From positions 1-33,921 of the forward strand of contig BEHW01000007.1 of the NCBI GenBank assembly GCA_002898675.1: DNA of 33,921 bases, given 5' to 3'. The notes beneath the pieces were generated by a model, which did no database searches, had not been told where the DNA came from, and saw nothing but the letters and a program-made list of their open reading frames with translations. Origin of the DNA: a bacterium HR20 (lineage in GTDB: Bacteria > Bacteroidota > Ignavibacteria > Kapaibacteriales > NICIL-2). A program made the translations under genes and the position numbers. Below are positions 24,316 to 32,777 of this stretch, piece by piece (the stretch's first letter is position 1; the number at the start of each line of letters is the position of its first letter).

Positions 24316-25569
24316 TTAGGCTGCCTCGACGGCTGCATCGGGTTCGTCCCGCTCATACACCGCAGGTGCTACCCCACGGACAGCATCAGCGGTGATTCGC
24401 ACACGGCGCACCCCCCGCAGCTCGGGAAGTTCATACATGATGGGAAGCATGATCTCTTCGAGAATCGAACGAAGTCCCCGTGCACCCGTGCGCCGCTCTT
24501 TGGCACGCCGGACAACTTCCAAGAGCGCCTCACGGTCGAAGGAAAGTTCGACTCCTTCCATTGCGAAGAGCTTCTGGTATTGCTTGACGAGCGCGTTTTT
24601 CGGCTGCGTCAGAATATCCAGCATCGCTTCATCATCGAGTGGATGGAGCGCAACGATCACCGGCAGACGTCCGATGAACTCCGGAATAAAGCCGTACTTG
24701 AGCAGATCGTCCGGCTCGACGTGGCGCAAAAGCTCGTAGGTTTCCTCAACCGATACAGTCCCAGGATTGTGGAAGCCAATCGCAGTCGAACGCATCCGCC
24801 GCGCGATGATTTTCTCCAGCCCATCGAATGCACCGCCACAGATGAAGAGGATGTTCCGTGTGTTGACTTGCAAGAGTGGCTGTTCGGGATGTTTCCGTCC
24901 GCCGCGCGGTGGAACTCCAGCGATGGTTCCCTCCAGCAGCTTGAGCAGCGCCTGCTGGACGCCTTCCCCTGAAACGTCGCGTGTGATACTCGGCGAATCG
25001 CTCTTGCGCGTGATTTTGTCAATCTCGTCAATGTAGATGATGCCCATCTCGGCGCGCGCGATGTTGTAGTCGGCATTCTGCAAGAGCGCTGCGATGATGG
25101 ATTCGACGTCGTCGCCGACATAGCCTGCCTCGGTGAGCGTCGTCGCATCGGCAATTGCGAAGGGGACGTCGAGAATCTTTGCCAACGTTCGCGCCAAGAG
25201 CGTTTTCCCCGTCCCGGTGGGACCGACGAGCAGAATGTTGCTTTTTTCCACCTCGACGTCTTCGAATGCGCCGAGCACGCTGCCGCCGAGCACGCGCTTG
25301 TAGTGGTTGTACACTGCAACCGAGAGTGCGCGCTTTGCTTCGTCTTGACCGACAACGTAGCTATCGAGCGCTGCTTTGATTTCCGAGGGTTTGGGCAGTT
25401 TCAACGCAGGAATCGGTGTGGCAGCCTGGCGTTCTCGCTGCCGACTCTGCAACATGATGAGCGAATTGATCACGCAGATGTCGCAGATGTTCGCGTTGTT
25501 GCCCGTAATGAGCGTTGTCACCTCGTGGGCTGAACGACCGCAGAACGAGCAGGTGTATTCTTTGCTCAT
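24316..25569 (-). CDS. clpX: ATP-dependent Clp protease unfoldase ClpX
   Basis: A 417-residue AAA+ hexamer subunit that recognises, unfolds and feeds proteins into ClpP. The N-terminal zinc domain has Cys7, Cys10, Cys29 and Cys32. Walker A is GPTGTGKT (116-123), the substrate-gripping pore loop is GYVG (149-152), and Walker B is IIYIDEID (to residue 184). The arginine region GEGVQQALLKLLEGT follows. The ClpP-docking IGF tripeptide is kept in AIGFHNPG, and sensor 2 is GARGLRSILE. It is complete, normal in length, and 54 bases downstream of clpP, forming the tig-clpP-clpX unit. Confidence 0.97.
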   Translation of the reverse strand: MSKEYTCSFCGRSAHEVTTLITGNNANICDICVINSLIMLQSRQRERQAATPIPALKLPKPSEIKAALDSYVVGQDEAKRALSVAVYNHYKRVLGGSVLGAFEDVEVEKSNILLVGPTGTGKTLLARTLAKILDVPFAIADATTLTEAGYVGDDVESIIAALLQNADYNIARAEMGIIYIDEIDKITRKSDSPSITRDVSGEGVQQALLKLLEGTIAGVPPRGGRKHPEQPLLQVNTRNILFICGGAFDGLEKIIARRMRSTAIGFHNPGTVSVEETYELLRHVEPDDLLKYGFIPEFIGRLPVIVALHPLDDEAMLDILTQPKNALVKQYQKLFAMEGVELSFDREALLEVVRRAKERRTGARGLRSILEEIMLPIMYELPELRGVRRVRITADAVRGVAPAVYERDEPDAAVEAA

Positions 25570-25623
25570 GTGTAGCGCACGTTGTTCGTTTCAGACCGAC
25601 TGCAGCGAGCCGAACGCTCCGCG

Positions 25624-26238
25624 TTAGGCTTTCGTGCTTTCGAGGACGTGGTCCACGATGCCGTATTCGAGCGCTTCGTAGGCGGACATGTAGTTATCGC
25701 GGTCAGCATCGCGTTTGATGTCTTCGTAGGATTTGCCGGTGTGCTTTGCGATGGCGTGGTAGAGCATATCCCGAATGCGGAGCATCTCCTTGGTGAAAAT
25801 TTCGATGTCGGTTGCTTGTCCTTGCGTTCTTCCAAGCGGTTGGTGCATCAGAATTCGCGAGTGCGGTAGCGCGTACCGTTTACCTTTTGTGCCTGCACAC
25901 AGCAACACCTGCGCCATCGAAGCAGCCACGCCGACACAGTACGTGGCGATGTCCGGCTTGATGTACTGCATCGTGTCGTAGATCGCCATTCCCGCGGTGA
26001 CGCTCCCACCGGGGGAGTTGATGTACATGAAGATGTCTTTCGACGGATCCTCGCTTGCTAAGAACAGCAGCTGCGCAATGACGAGCGATGCGACGTAATC
26101 ATCAATCGGCGAGCCGATGAAGATGATGCGCTCTTTGAGGAGCCGCGAGTAAATGTCGTAGGAACGCTCGCCGCGGCTGGTTTGCTCGATGACAATTGGG
26201 ACGAGCTGGCTACGTGGATCGAACGAAACAAGCTCCAT
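25624..26238 (-). CDS. clpP: ATP-dependent Clp protease proteolytic subunit ClpP
   Basis: A 204-residue serine peptidase forming the tetradecameric chamber served by ClpX. The catalytic triad is visible: Ser107 in VAASMAQ, His132 in LMHQPLG and Asp181 in ADRDNYM. INSPGGSV is the oxyanion/substrate strand. ATG 26238 (MELVSFDPRS) is chosen because AGGAAG lies just upstream. An ATG 39 bases earlier would add 13 residues typical of a propeptide-like lead, so a processed longer form is possible. It lies between trigger factor and clpX on one strand. Confidence 0.95.
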   Translation of the reverse strand: MELVSFDPRSQLVPIVIEQTSRGERSYDIYSRLLKERIIFIGSPIDDYVASLVIAQLLFLASEDPSKDIFMYINSPGGSVTAGMAIYDTMQYIKPDIATYCVGVAASMAQVLLCAGTKGKRYALPHSRILMHQPLGRTQGQATDIEIFTKEMLRIRDMLYHAIAKHTGKSYEDIKRDADRDNYMSAYEALEYGIVDHVLESTKA

Positions 26239-26299
26239 ATGCTTCCTGCGTGAGGGTAATGGGAACTGCGGCTGCATTGACGGAACGCAGCGGGATTTA

Positions 26300-27586
26300 T
26301 TAGCCCTCGCCTTCTGCTGCGTCGGTTAGCTCTTCGTAGGGACGCTCGACGACACGGACGCGGCTCAAGAGGAAATCGAAGAGCGCATCGGTCAGCAAGC
26401 GGTTGCGAAGACCCGGGTTCTGTTCCAGTGCCATTTGGAGCTGCGGGACATCCACGCCGTAGCGCTCGGCAAGTGCCTGGAGCCGCTCTTGGCCAAGCTC
26501 AATGTTCTCGGTACGCAGAATTGTATCGGCAATCAGCTGCCACCGCGCTGCTTGTTCTGCTTGCGGAAGAAAGTACTCGACCAATTGCTCACGGGGGATT
26601 TGGCGAAGTCGCTTATCCTCCTTATTGCGCTCCAGTGCGCTGTCGGCGAACTCTTCGGCCATTGCACGGACAAGCCCCTCTGGCACCTCAAAATCGTGTG
26701 CTTCCACGAGCGCATCCACCACTCGCTCACGGAGGTACTCGGCGACCTCCTTTTCCCAGTACTCTTGGAGTGAGCGACCGATATCCTGGCGCAACTGCTC
26801 TTCGCTTGAAAGCCGCCCGCCGGTAAGCGTGCTGATGAACTCTTCGTCGAGTGTGGGCAGCACCACCTTCTTGATCTCTCGAACGGTTACATGGTACGCG
26901 TGCTCGTGCGGCTGATCGCTATGCTCATCGGCTGCATGCTCTGTGCGGTAGAGGAAGCTATCTCCAACGCGCAAGTTGATGAGCTCGGTCCGCAGCAGGG
27001 GATCCATTCGTTCGTCGTCGAGGAAAAATTCCTGCTCCTTTCCGCCCACAAGCGGCGCACCCGTTTGTGGATCAATCGGCGCAAACGCGAGTTTGACGAC
27101 GTACATCGAGTCAGTGATCTGCTCGGCCGGCTCCAGTCGAGCTGAGCGAAGCTGCAGATTGTAGAGCTCCTCGTCAATATCGCTCTCGCTGATCGTACGG
27201 ATTGGCTTGACGACCTCGATGGTTTCGTACGGAACAAGCGTAATCTCGGGCATCACTTCGCACTCGATGACAAATCGTGCGCCACGCTCTGCAGTGCGAT
27301 TCATCTCGACGAGCACGGGTGTTCCTACCACATCGAGCGCATGCTCGCGGGCAGCAGTGCGGAATGCTTCGCTGGCGACATCGCCGAGCGCATCGCGCTC
27401 GATTTGCTCGCCGTAGCGCGCTTTGATGATGTCGAGTGGTACTTTGCCCTTGCGGAACCCTTCCAGCTGGAGATTCTGCTGCACGTCCCCATAGGCACGC
27501 TCGAAATGCGGGAGAAGTTCATCGTAGCTGACGGTAATCTCGACACGTCGGCGCAGTCCCCCGACTTGGTCAATCGTCGTTTGCAC
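26300..27586 (-). CDS. tig: Trigger factor ribosome-associated chaperone
   Basis: A 428-residue chaperone that sits at the ribosome tunnel exit. The ribosome-binding signature GFRKGKVP falls at residues 43-50, the same numbering as in E. coli, which supports GTG 27586 as the start; GAGGT lies six bases upstream. A central PPIase-like domain (about 155-240) contains VVKLAFAPID and LRVGDSFLYR. The C-terminal helical chaperone arms follow and the end is acidic. A His-rich stretch at residues 217-232 (EHAADEHSDQPHEHAYH) in the PPIase region is not typical and might bind metal. The open frame continues upstream through the tRNA, which is not coding. Confidence 0.93.
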   Translation of the reverse strand: MQTTIDQVGGLRRRVEITVSYDELLPHFERAYGDVQQNLQLEGFRKGKVPLDIIKARYGEQIERDALGDVASEAFRTAAREHALDVVGTPVLVEMNRTAERGARFVIECEVMPEITLVPYETIEVVKPIRTISESDIDEELYNLQLRSARLEPAEQITDSMYVVKLAFAPIDPQTGAPLVGGKEQEFFLDDERMDPLLRTELINLRVGDSFLYRTEHAADEHSDQPHEHAYHVTVREIKKVVLPTLDEEFISTLTGGRLSSEEQLRQDIGRSLQEYWEKEVAEYLRERVVDALVEAHDFEVPEGLVRAMAEEFADSALERNKEDKRLRQIPREQLVEYFLPQAEQAARWQLIADTILRTENIELGQERLQALAERYGVDVPQLQMALEQNPGLRNRLLTDALFDFLLSRVRVVERPYEELTDAAEGEG

Positions 27587-27628
27587 GGGAATACCTCGTA
27601 GAAGTAGTGGAAAAATGCGGGCTCCTTG

Positions 27629-27710
27629 TGCGGACGGAGAGACTCGAACTCTCACGGGTTACCCCGCCAGATCCTAAGTCTGGTGCGTCTGCCAATTCCG
27701 CCACGTCCGC
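27629..27710 (-). tRNA. tRNA-Leu (anticodon UAG)
   Basis: An 82-base cloverleaf on the minus strand with acceptor GCGGACG/CGTCCGC, a D-loop with AATTGGCAGACGC, and anticodon stem CCAGA/TCTGG around CTTAGGA (anticodon TAG at 27674-27676). It has a short variable arm and T-loop GTTCGAGTC. The discriminator is A. CCA is not encoded. It ends 42 bases before the trigger factor start and may be transcribed with it. Confidence 0.95.
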
Positions 27711-27741
27711 GCGCATCATCGCCTGCGGTGCGCACGCGCTG

Positions 27742-27749
27742 CGAAATTA
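27742..27749 (-). promoter_or_regulatory. Candidate -7 promoter element for tRNA-Leu and tig
   Basis: The minus strand reads TAATTTCG, matching the local pattern TAnnTTYG, 32 bases before the tRNA 5' end. A TTG lies 23 bases further upstream, slightly beyond the usual -33 spacing. Confidence 0.33.
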
Positions 27750-27758
27750 CTGCAGCGA

Positions 27759-30551
27759 TCACCGCATGCGAACAATCAACCGTTGCCAGTGGTGCGTTCT
27801 GCTTTCAGCCACAAGAGCGAAAGCGCCCGACGGTAGCTCCGCAACATCGGCAACAATGCGGGCTGGTGTCGTGCTCCAGGCTGCCTGCCAGAGCGTCCGA
27901 CCATCGAGCGAGATGATGTGCCACTGCGAGGGCTGCCCAACAAGTGCTGAAGGCGAGACGAAAACGGCGTGGTTGCCCCAAAGAGGGTCTGGCCATACGT
28001 CCATCCCTGATGGATACTGTTGCTCGGCAGCCGAGGCGAGCGCTTCGGCACGTTGGCGAAGTTCGGTGCGATTGCGCCCGAACAGGAGAAACACCTCGTA
28101 GGATCGGCTGCTTGCCGGCACAATCGGTCCAGCAAATCGCGCACCGACCGCGACAGATTTATCCCCCAAGCCTCCCATTTGCAGTGATGTCCCACGTCGG
28201 AGCGTTTCCATCTTCCGTTCGGGGAGAAAATTGCTTACGCTTGCATATGCAGCATCGAGTCCGGCACACTGGAGCTGTGCGTCGCTTTCCCCAGAGCGAA
28301 CCACTGCAACAACAATTGGATCGCCAGGCATCCGCTCCATCATTTCTGCACACGCGCTTCCGCGATCGAAAAGAAGGCTCACCGCAGAGCTATCACCTGT
28401 CGGGGTCAAATCGAAATCGAAATAGTGACCGACGGCAACATCCGAACATGCAGCACTCCCTACGTTCGAGAGCGTCACCTGAAAGTGTACTGTCTGCCGA
28501 TCAAGAATTTCGACCTTTTCGGCGAGTTCAATCTCACATGGCGGCGGGCTTCCTGCTGGCGCCAACCGCAGAATGCGGCGAGTCTGCGTTCCCTCGCTTG
28601 GTCGCTCAACGGGGATGAAGGCATTATCCGTGCGGAGTCCATCCCCTTCGATGCCGCTCCAGACTTGCTCGGTCGGGAAGCTGACCACATAGACTCCACC
28701 ACCGTAGAGGAGTGAGCCGAGCGATGGGACTGCCAAGCCATCGCCCTTGAGTTCCTCGCCAGAGCCAGTGTTGCGCCCGATCCAACCGTAATCACCGAGC
28801 GAGAGTGCAAGGCTGTCGCGCCGAATCGTCGCCCAATCTGGCGTGGGATAGAACGGCACAAGTGCAACGTCGTGGTACGCAGCGCCGCTACTTCCGCGCC
28901 CGCTCACCTCGAGACGAAGGAAGTGCAGCGTTGGAGCCTGCTGCGTGATCACCATTGAAAATGGACCAAGCATGAACTCCTCCTGCGCTGCAACGCTCGG
29001 ACGTTCATGCTGGCTATCGAGCACGACGACGGCATCGCTTGCGCCACCCCAGGCTTGGATCACCTGAAGCGTCCACTGCAGCTGCGTTCCGCTCCCTAAA
29101 CGATTGACCATGTGGAAATACACCAGAACAGTATCGCCCAGCTGTGTCCGTTCCAGCGGTGTACCGTCGAGCCGCTGATATGCAACACTTGTCGGAACAA
29201 GAGCCGGCGTCGAGAATGGATCTCGCTCGAGCGCACTGCGTGCGTTGACCATGCCGGGGAGTAGAACTGCAACGTCGGGGTTGACGTTCGATACGTCCCG
29301 TGCTGACAAGCGCACATGTTCGATTGCTTGCAGTGCATCGAGCTGCGGGAAACGCGAGCGGACAAGCGCAAGCACCCCGCTCACCATCGGCGTTGCCGAG
29401 GACGTCCCGGAAAAGTAGGTATAATCGGCATTCGAAACGTTGCCAGTTGTTCGTGCGTTGCTGCCCGGGGCAAGGATACGGCAGTGTGCACCAATCCCTG
29501 TGCCGGGAACAATGCGTCCATCCGTTTCTGTTTCTCCTACGCCGAGCACTCCCGGGTACGCAGCTGGATACATCGGCTGCGTGCCTGTTCCATTGCCGGA
29601 CGCTGCGACGATTGCCACGTCATGGGCAAGAGCGAACGCGATAATGCTCTCCTCGATGGGACTTGGTGCTTGGTCTTCATTGCCCCAACTGCAGTTGACA
29701 ACCTTGCAACCACGAAGCGCTGCGTAAATGAGCGACTCGTACCCAAAGAGGATGTACCCATCGGTGCTATTCGGCGTTGCCTTGATTGGGACAATCCGAC
29801 ACCCCGGCGCAACTCCGCTGATGCCTTTGCCGTTATTCTGCACAGCTGCGATGATACCTGCAACGCTTGTTCCATGCCCGTCGGTTGGATGGAACACGTT
29901 ATCGGGAGCAGTGCCATCATTACGCCAGGTGATGTTGTAGCCCCGGTAGTCATCTACGTAGCCATTGCCGTCGTCATCAATGCCGTTGTTGGGAATTTCG
30001 CCACTGTTGACAGCAATTGCGCCACCGAGGTCCTCGTGGGAGAATCGAACGCCGCTGTCGCTGACACCGATGAGCACCGACGGCGAGCCGGTGGTAATAT
30101 CCCACGCTGCTGGCGCTTCGATGGCTTGCAAGTACGTTTGGTCGGAAAAGAGCGGATCGTTCGGCACCAGCAGCAATCGCTGCCGACGGACAGGTTCGGC
30201 GTATTCGACAAGAGGGTGCGTTGCCATGAGCAATGCACAGAATTTTTCCGCAGGCAACGGTCCGGTGTAGCGGACGCAAATCGTTCGCGCAAGCGGTTCC
30301 TCGGCACGCTCGATTGCGGCAACTTGCCAGGAGCGTAGGCTGGGCGTTTTCCCTAGTCGATGCCGCCAGTTCAGCGTCTGCTCTGGCTCAAGAAGCAACC
30401 GCTCGACCATCGCATCCCCTCCCAGATCGAGCGTCCGACTTTGCACCAGCGGTACCGCTTGCGGCGCAAGCCGCACGTAGAGCCACTGCGGCTCGGCACC
30501 TACTGCAGCCGAGAGGCTCACGACCATCATTAGCCACCAACGCCAGATCAC
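27759..30551 (-). CDS. Secreted S8 subtilisin-like protease with divergent C-terminal sorting-like tail
   Basis: A 930-residue exported serine protease. It opens with a signal peptide (MIWRWWLMMVVSLSAAVGAE) from a GTG start, the first possible start in the frame. A propeptide-like region (HPLVEYAEP) follows. The catalytic domain has Asp165 in GVSDSGV, His226 in GHGTSVAG, oxyanion Asn320 in ASGNG and Ser384 in SGTSSATP. A Ca-loop (GIDDDGNGYVDDY) matches that of the subtilase at 8794. The two proteins share architecture and the HPxxEYAEP junction, so they are probably paralogues. The tail starts WPDPLWGN, ends LPSGAFALVAESR and a basic strand, and resembles a type A type IX sorting domain with the usual NPxxG altered. 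All catalytic residues are intact. The target is unknown. Confidence 0.9.
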   Translation of the reverse strand: MIWRWWLMMVVSLSAAVGAEPQWLYVRLAPQAVPLVQSRTLDLGGDAMVERLLLEPEQTLNWRHRLGKTPSLRSWQVAAIERAEEPLARTICVRYTGPLPAEKFCALLMATHPLVEYAEPVRRQRLLLVPNDPLFSDQTYLQAIEAPAAWDITTGSPSVLIGVSDSGVRFSHEDLGGAIAVNSGEIPNNGIDDDGNGYVDDYRGYNITWRNDGTAPDNVFHPTDGHGTSVAGIIAAVQNNGKGISGVAPGCRIVPIKATPNSTDGYILFGYESLIYAALRGCKVVNCSWGNEDQAPSPIEESIIAFALAHDVAIVAASGNGTGTQPMYPAAYPGVLGVGETETDGRIVPGTGIGAHCRILAPGSNARTTGNVSNADYTYFSGTSSATPMVSGVLALVRSRFPQLDALQAIEHVRLSARDVSNVNPDVAVLLPGMVNARSALERDPFSTPALVPTSVAYQRLDGTPLERTQLGDTVLVYFHMVNRLGSGTQLQWTLQVIQAWGGASDAVVVLDSQHERPSVAAQEEFMLGPFSMVITQQAPTLHFLRLEVSGRGSSGAAYHDVALVPFYPTPDWATIRRDSLALSLGDYGWIGRNTGSGEELKGDGLAVPSLGSLLYGGGVYVVSFPTEQVWSGIEGDGLRTDNAFIPVERPSEGTQTRRILRLAPAGSPPPCEIELAEKVEILDRQTVHFQVTLSNVGSAACSDVAVGHYFDFDLTPTGDSSAVSLLFDRGSACAEMMERMPGDPIVVAVVRSGESDAQLQCAGLDAAYASVSNFLPERKMETLRRGTSLQMGGLGDKSVAVGARFAGPIVPASSRSYEVFLLFGRNRTELRQRAEALASAAEQQYPSGMDVWPDPLWGNHAVFVSPSALVGQPSQWHIISLDGRTLWQAAWSTTPARIVADVAELPSGAFALVAESRTHHWQRLIVRMR

Positions 30552-30575
30552 AGCGACAAAGCAGGCAGGTTGTGC

Positions 30576-30583
30576 TACATTTG
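30576..30583 (+). promoter_or_regulatory. Candidate -7 promoter element for dnaX
   Basis: TACATTTG exactly matches TAnnTTTG and lies 36 bases before ATG 30620 in the 68-base divergent gap. No convincing -33 TTG was found at the standard spacing. Confidence 0.42.
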
Positions 30584-30619
30584 CATTGGCAAGTTACGAC
30601 ACCTGGCAGGCCAACACCA

Positions 30620-32248
30620 ATGACATCACCCTCGGAATACGTTGTCACCGCACGGAAGTGGCGACCCCAGCAATTCGGAGAAGTTGTCGGTCAGGATCAC
30701 GTCACTACAACACTTCGCAACGCACTCGCAAGCGGGAGGATTCACCATGCGTACCTCTTCTGTGGACCCCGCGGCGTCGGCAAAACGACAACTGCTCGCA
30801 TCGTCGCACGCGCGGTCAACTGCGCAGCCCCTCGCGATGGGATCGAACCGTGCAATGCGTGCGACTCTTGCCGCGACATCATCAGCGGTCGTTCGATGGA
30901 CGTCGTCGAAATTGACGGTGCATCAAATAACAGCGTCGAGGACATTCGCCGACTGCGGGAGAATGCCAAGTACCCACCGACGTTCGGGCGGTACAAGGTG
31001 TACATCATTGACGAAGTCCACATGCTTTCGTCGAGCGCATTCAATGCACTGTTGAAGACGCTCGAAGAGCCCCCAGCACATTTGCTGTTCATCTTCGCAA
31101 CGACAGAACCACACAAGGTCCCCGCAACAATTCAGAGTCGGTGTCAGCGATTTGACTTCCACCGCATGAGCACCCGCACGATCGCTGAGCATCTCCGCAC
31201 CATTGCCGATGCTGAGCAGGTCGCCATTGACGATGACGCACTCTTTGCCATCGCACGTTTTGCCGATGGCTCGATGCGCGATGCACAATCGCTCTTCGAT
31301 CAAGTGCGCGCATTTGCCAGCGGTCCGATCACCGGCGCTGATGTGCGGCGGAGCCTGCACGTTCTCGGCGACGATGTCTATTTCGCAATCACCGATGCGA
31401 TTGCCGAGCGCAGCCTTGCACGGGCATTCGAACTCGCCCGAACAATCGTCGGGCAAGGGTTCGATATCCACCAGGCGATCGTTGGCTTGCTGGAGCATCT
31501 TCGCAATGTCCTCACAGTGCGGGCAACGGGGAGCACTGAGCTGATCGAAGCTTCTGACGAAACTCGCCAGCAGTATTCCGAGCTTGCGCAGCGCTTTACC
31601 CAGGAAGACCTTGTCCACATGATGACCATCACCGCGCATGCAGAGCAGCACCTCCGCTTTGCCTCACAGCCGCAAATTCGTTTGGAACTACTTCTGGCGC
31701 AACTGGTGCACTTGCCCACTGCGTATGACATCGGTCGTTTGATTGCCGAGCTCGAACAGCTGCGCTCGCAACCACCAGAACCACCACAAGCGCCGACTGC
31801 CCCTGCTCCTCCCCAAAGGGACGATACTGCCGTTTCCCCACAACCTGCCAACGCACCAAAAGCTGAGTCGCCATCGCAGATCGGTGCGGCGATGGCGCAG
31901 CTGGATTGGCAAGCATTCATTGCAACGCTTCCGCCGACGCTGAAAATTCTCAAGCCAATTCTTGCGCGGATACCACCACCGACGTTCACTGAGCATCAGT
32001 GCACGTTCTCGTGTAGCGATACAGGCGATGCGAAGATGCTCGAAGAAAAGCGCCAAACACTCGAAACCTATTTGGCGAAAAAATTGGGTCGCAGCGTGGC
32101 AATTCAGATCGTGCAATCAGCATCCGCCGCAGCTCCATCGCCCGCACCACCGGATCGGCCCGCGGCAGTCACGCGTCACGAACTGTTTCCCATCGAGCGG
32201 GTGCTCATCGAGAAGTTTGGGGCGCAGCGTGTCGCTGGCGTTCGATGA
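30620..32248 (+). CDS. dnaX: DNA polymerase III subunit gamma/tau
   Basis: A 542-residue clamp-loader ATPase. TARKWRPQQFGEVVGQ is the standard N-terminus. Walker A is GPRGVGKT (49-56), the zinc module is Cys68, Cys78, Cys81 and Cys84, Walker B is IIDEVHML (129-136), and the sensor region TIQSRCQRF is present. Domain III follows, then a proline-rich linker (about 380-425) and a tau-like C-terminal domain. ATG 30620 fits the family start and the upstream TACATTTG; the frame extends upstream over the divergent gene without similarity. An A6 run near the 3' end (32078-32083) is too late to make a gamma product of usual size. The last 44 bases overlap the convergent RNA methyltransferase gene. Confidence 0.94.
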   Translation: MTSPSEYVVTARKWRPQQFGEVVGQDHVTTTLRNALASGRIHHAYLFCGPRGVGKTTTARIVARAVNCAAPRDGIEPCNACDSCRDIISGRSMDVVEIDGASNNSVEDIRRLRENAKYPPTFGRYKVYIIDEVHMLSSSAFNALLKTLEEPPAHLLFIFATTEPHKVPATIQSRCQRFDFHRMSTRTIAEHLRTIADAEQVAIDDDALFAIARFADGSMRDAQSLFDQVRAFASGPITGADVRRSLHVLGDDVYFAITDAIAERSLARAFELARTIVGQGFDIHQAIVGLLEHLRNVLTVRATGSTELIEASDETRQQYSELAQRFTQEDLVHMMTITAHAEQHLRFASQPQIRLELLLAQLVHLPTAYDIGRLIAELEQLRSQPPEPPQAPTAPAPPQRDDTAVSPQPANAPKAESPSQIGAAMAQLDWQAFIATLPPTLKILKPILARIPPPTFTEHQCTFSCSDTGDAKMLEEKRQTLETYLAKKLGRSVAIQIVQSASAAAPSPAPPDRPAAVTRHELFPIERVLIEKFGAQRVAGVR

Positions 32249-32777
32249 CCTCCAGCGCGCGGTAGAGGACGACCCCGACGCTCACCGCGACATTGAGCGA
32301 ATGCTTCTGCCCGAACATCGGGATAATCAGCGCATCATCGCATGCAGCTAAAATCTCCTCGCTGATCCCCACAAGCTCATTGCCGAACACGAACGTCGCG
32401 GGCAGATCGTGCCCATCGAGCATCCAGTGCGGACGTGCACCCTCTGCAAGTTCGACGGCAACAATGCGATGGCCGCGCCTGCGCTGCTCGGCGATAGCGT
32501 CGAAGGGATCGGCAATTGCGCGCCACGGCACGCTCTGCTCCGCACCGAGTGCAGTTTTATGGATGCCATGCCGCTCCGGTGTCGGCGTGTAGCCACTCAA
32601 AATGAGCTGCTCGACGCGAACAGCATCGCACGTTCGGAAGATCGAACCAACGTTGTACGCACTTCGCACATTCCAGAGCAACACCGCGATCGGATGACGC
32701 AGCTGGCCGTACCGGAGATCAGTCTGCGCGCGGAGCTGTGCAAGCTCGTGGTAGCTCAGTCGGCGCGGGCGATCCAT
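32205..32777 (-). CDS. SpoU/TrmH-family RNA 2'-O-methyltransferase
   Basis: A 190-residue SPOUT-class enzyme using SAM to methylate a ribose in tRNA or rRNA. The three motifs are present: NVRSAYNVGSIFRTCDA (residues 36-52, with the conserved Asn-Arg), FVFGNELVGISEEIL and MFGQKHSLNVAVSVGVVLY. The short N-terminus matches a small Bacteroidota type without the separate RNA-binding domain of RlmB. ATG 32777 is the only start that leaves motif 1 with its usual lead; it overlaps the 3' end of the PLP-enzyme gene by 22 bases, suggesting coupling. The 3' end overlaps dnaX tail to tail. The modified nucleotide cannot be told from the sequence. Confidence 0.9.
   Translation of the reverse strand: MDRPRRLSYHELAQLRAQTDLRYGQLRHPIAVLLWNVRSAYNVGSIFRTCDAVRVEQLILSGYTPTPERHGIHKTALGAEQSVPWRAIADPFDAIAEQRRRGHRIVAVELAEGARPHWMLDGHDLPATFVFGNELVGISEEILAACDDALIIPMFGQKHSLNVAVSVGVVLYRALEVIERQRHAAPQTSR

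Noticed and set aside
27587..27655. N-terminal extension of trigger factor
   Set aside because: It reads through the tRNA-Leu gene; GTG 27586 with GAGGT upstream puts GFRKGKVP at the standard residues 43-50.
27629..27710. Possible mobile-element attachment at tRNA-Leu
   Set aside because: The tRNA is flanked by tig and a chromosomal protease gene. No integrase and no duplicated 3' tRNA end was seen.
32078..32083. A6 run in dnaX as a programmed frameshift site
   Set aside because: It lies only about 55 codons before the normal stop, so it would not produce a gamma-sized product, and no stimulatory hairpin was evident.
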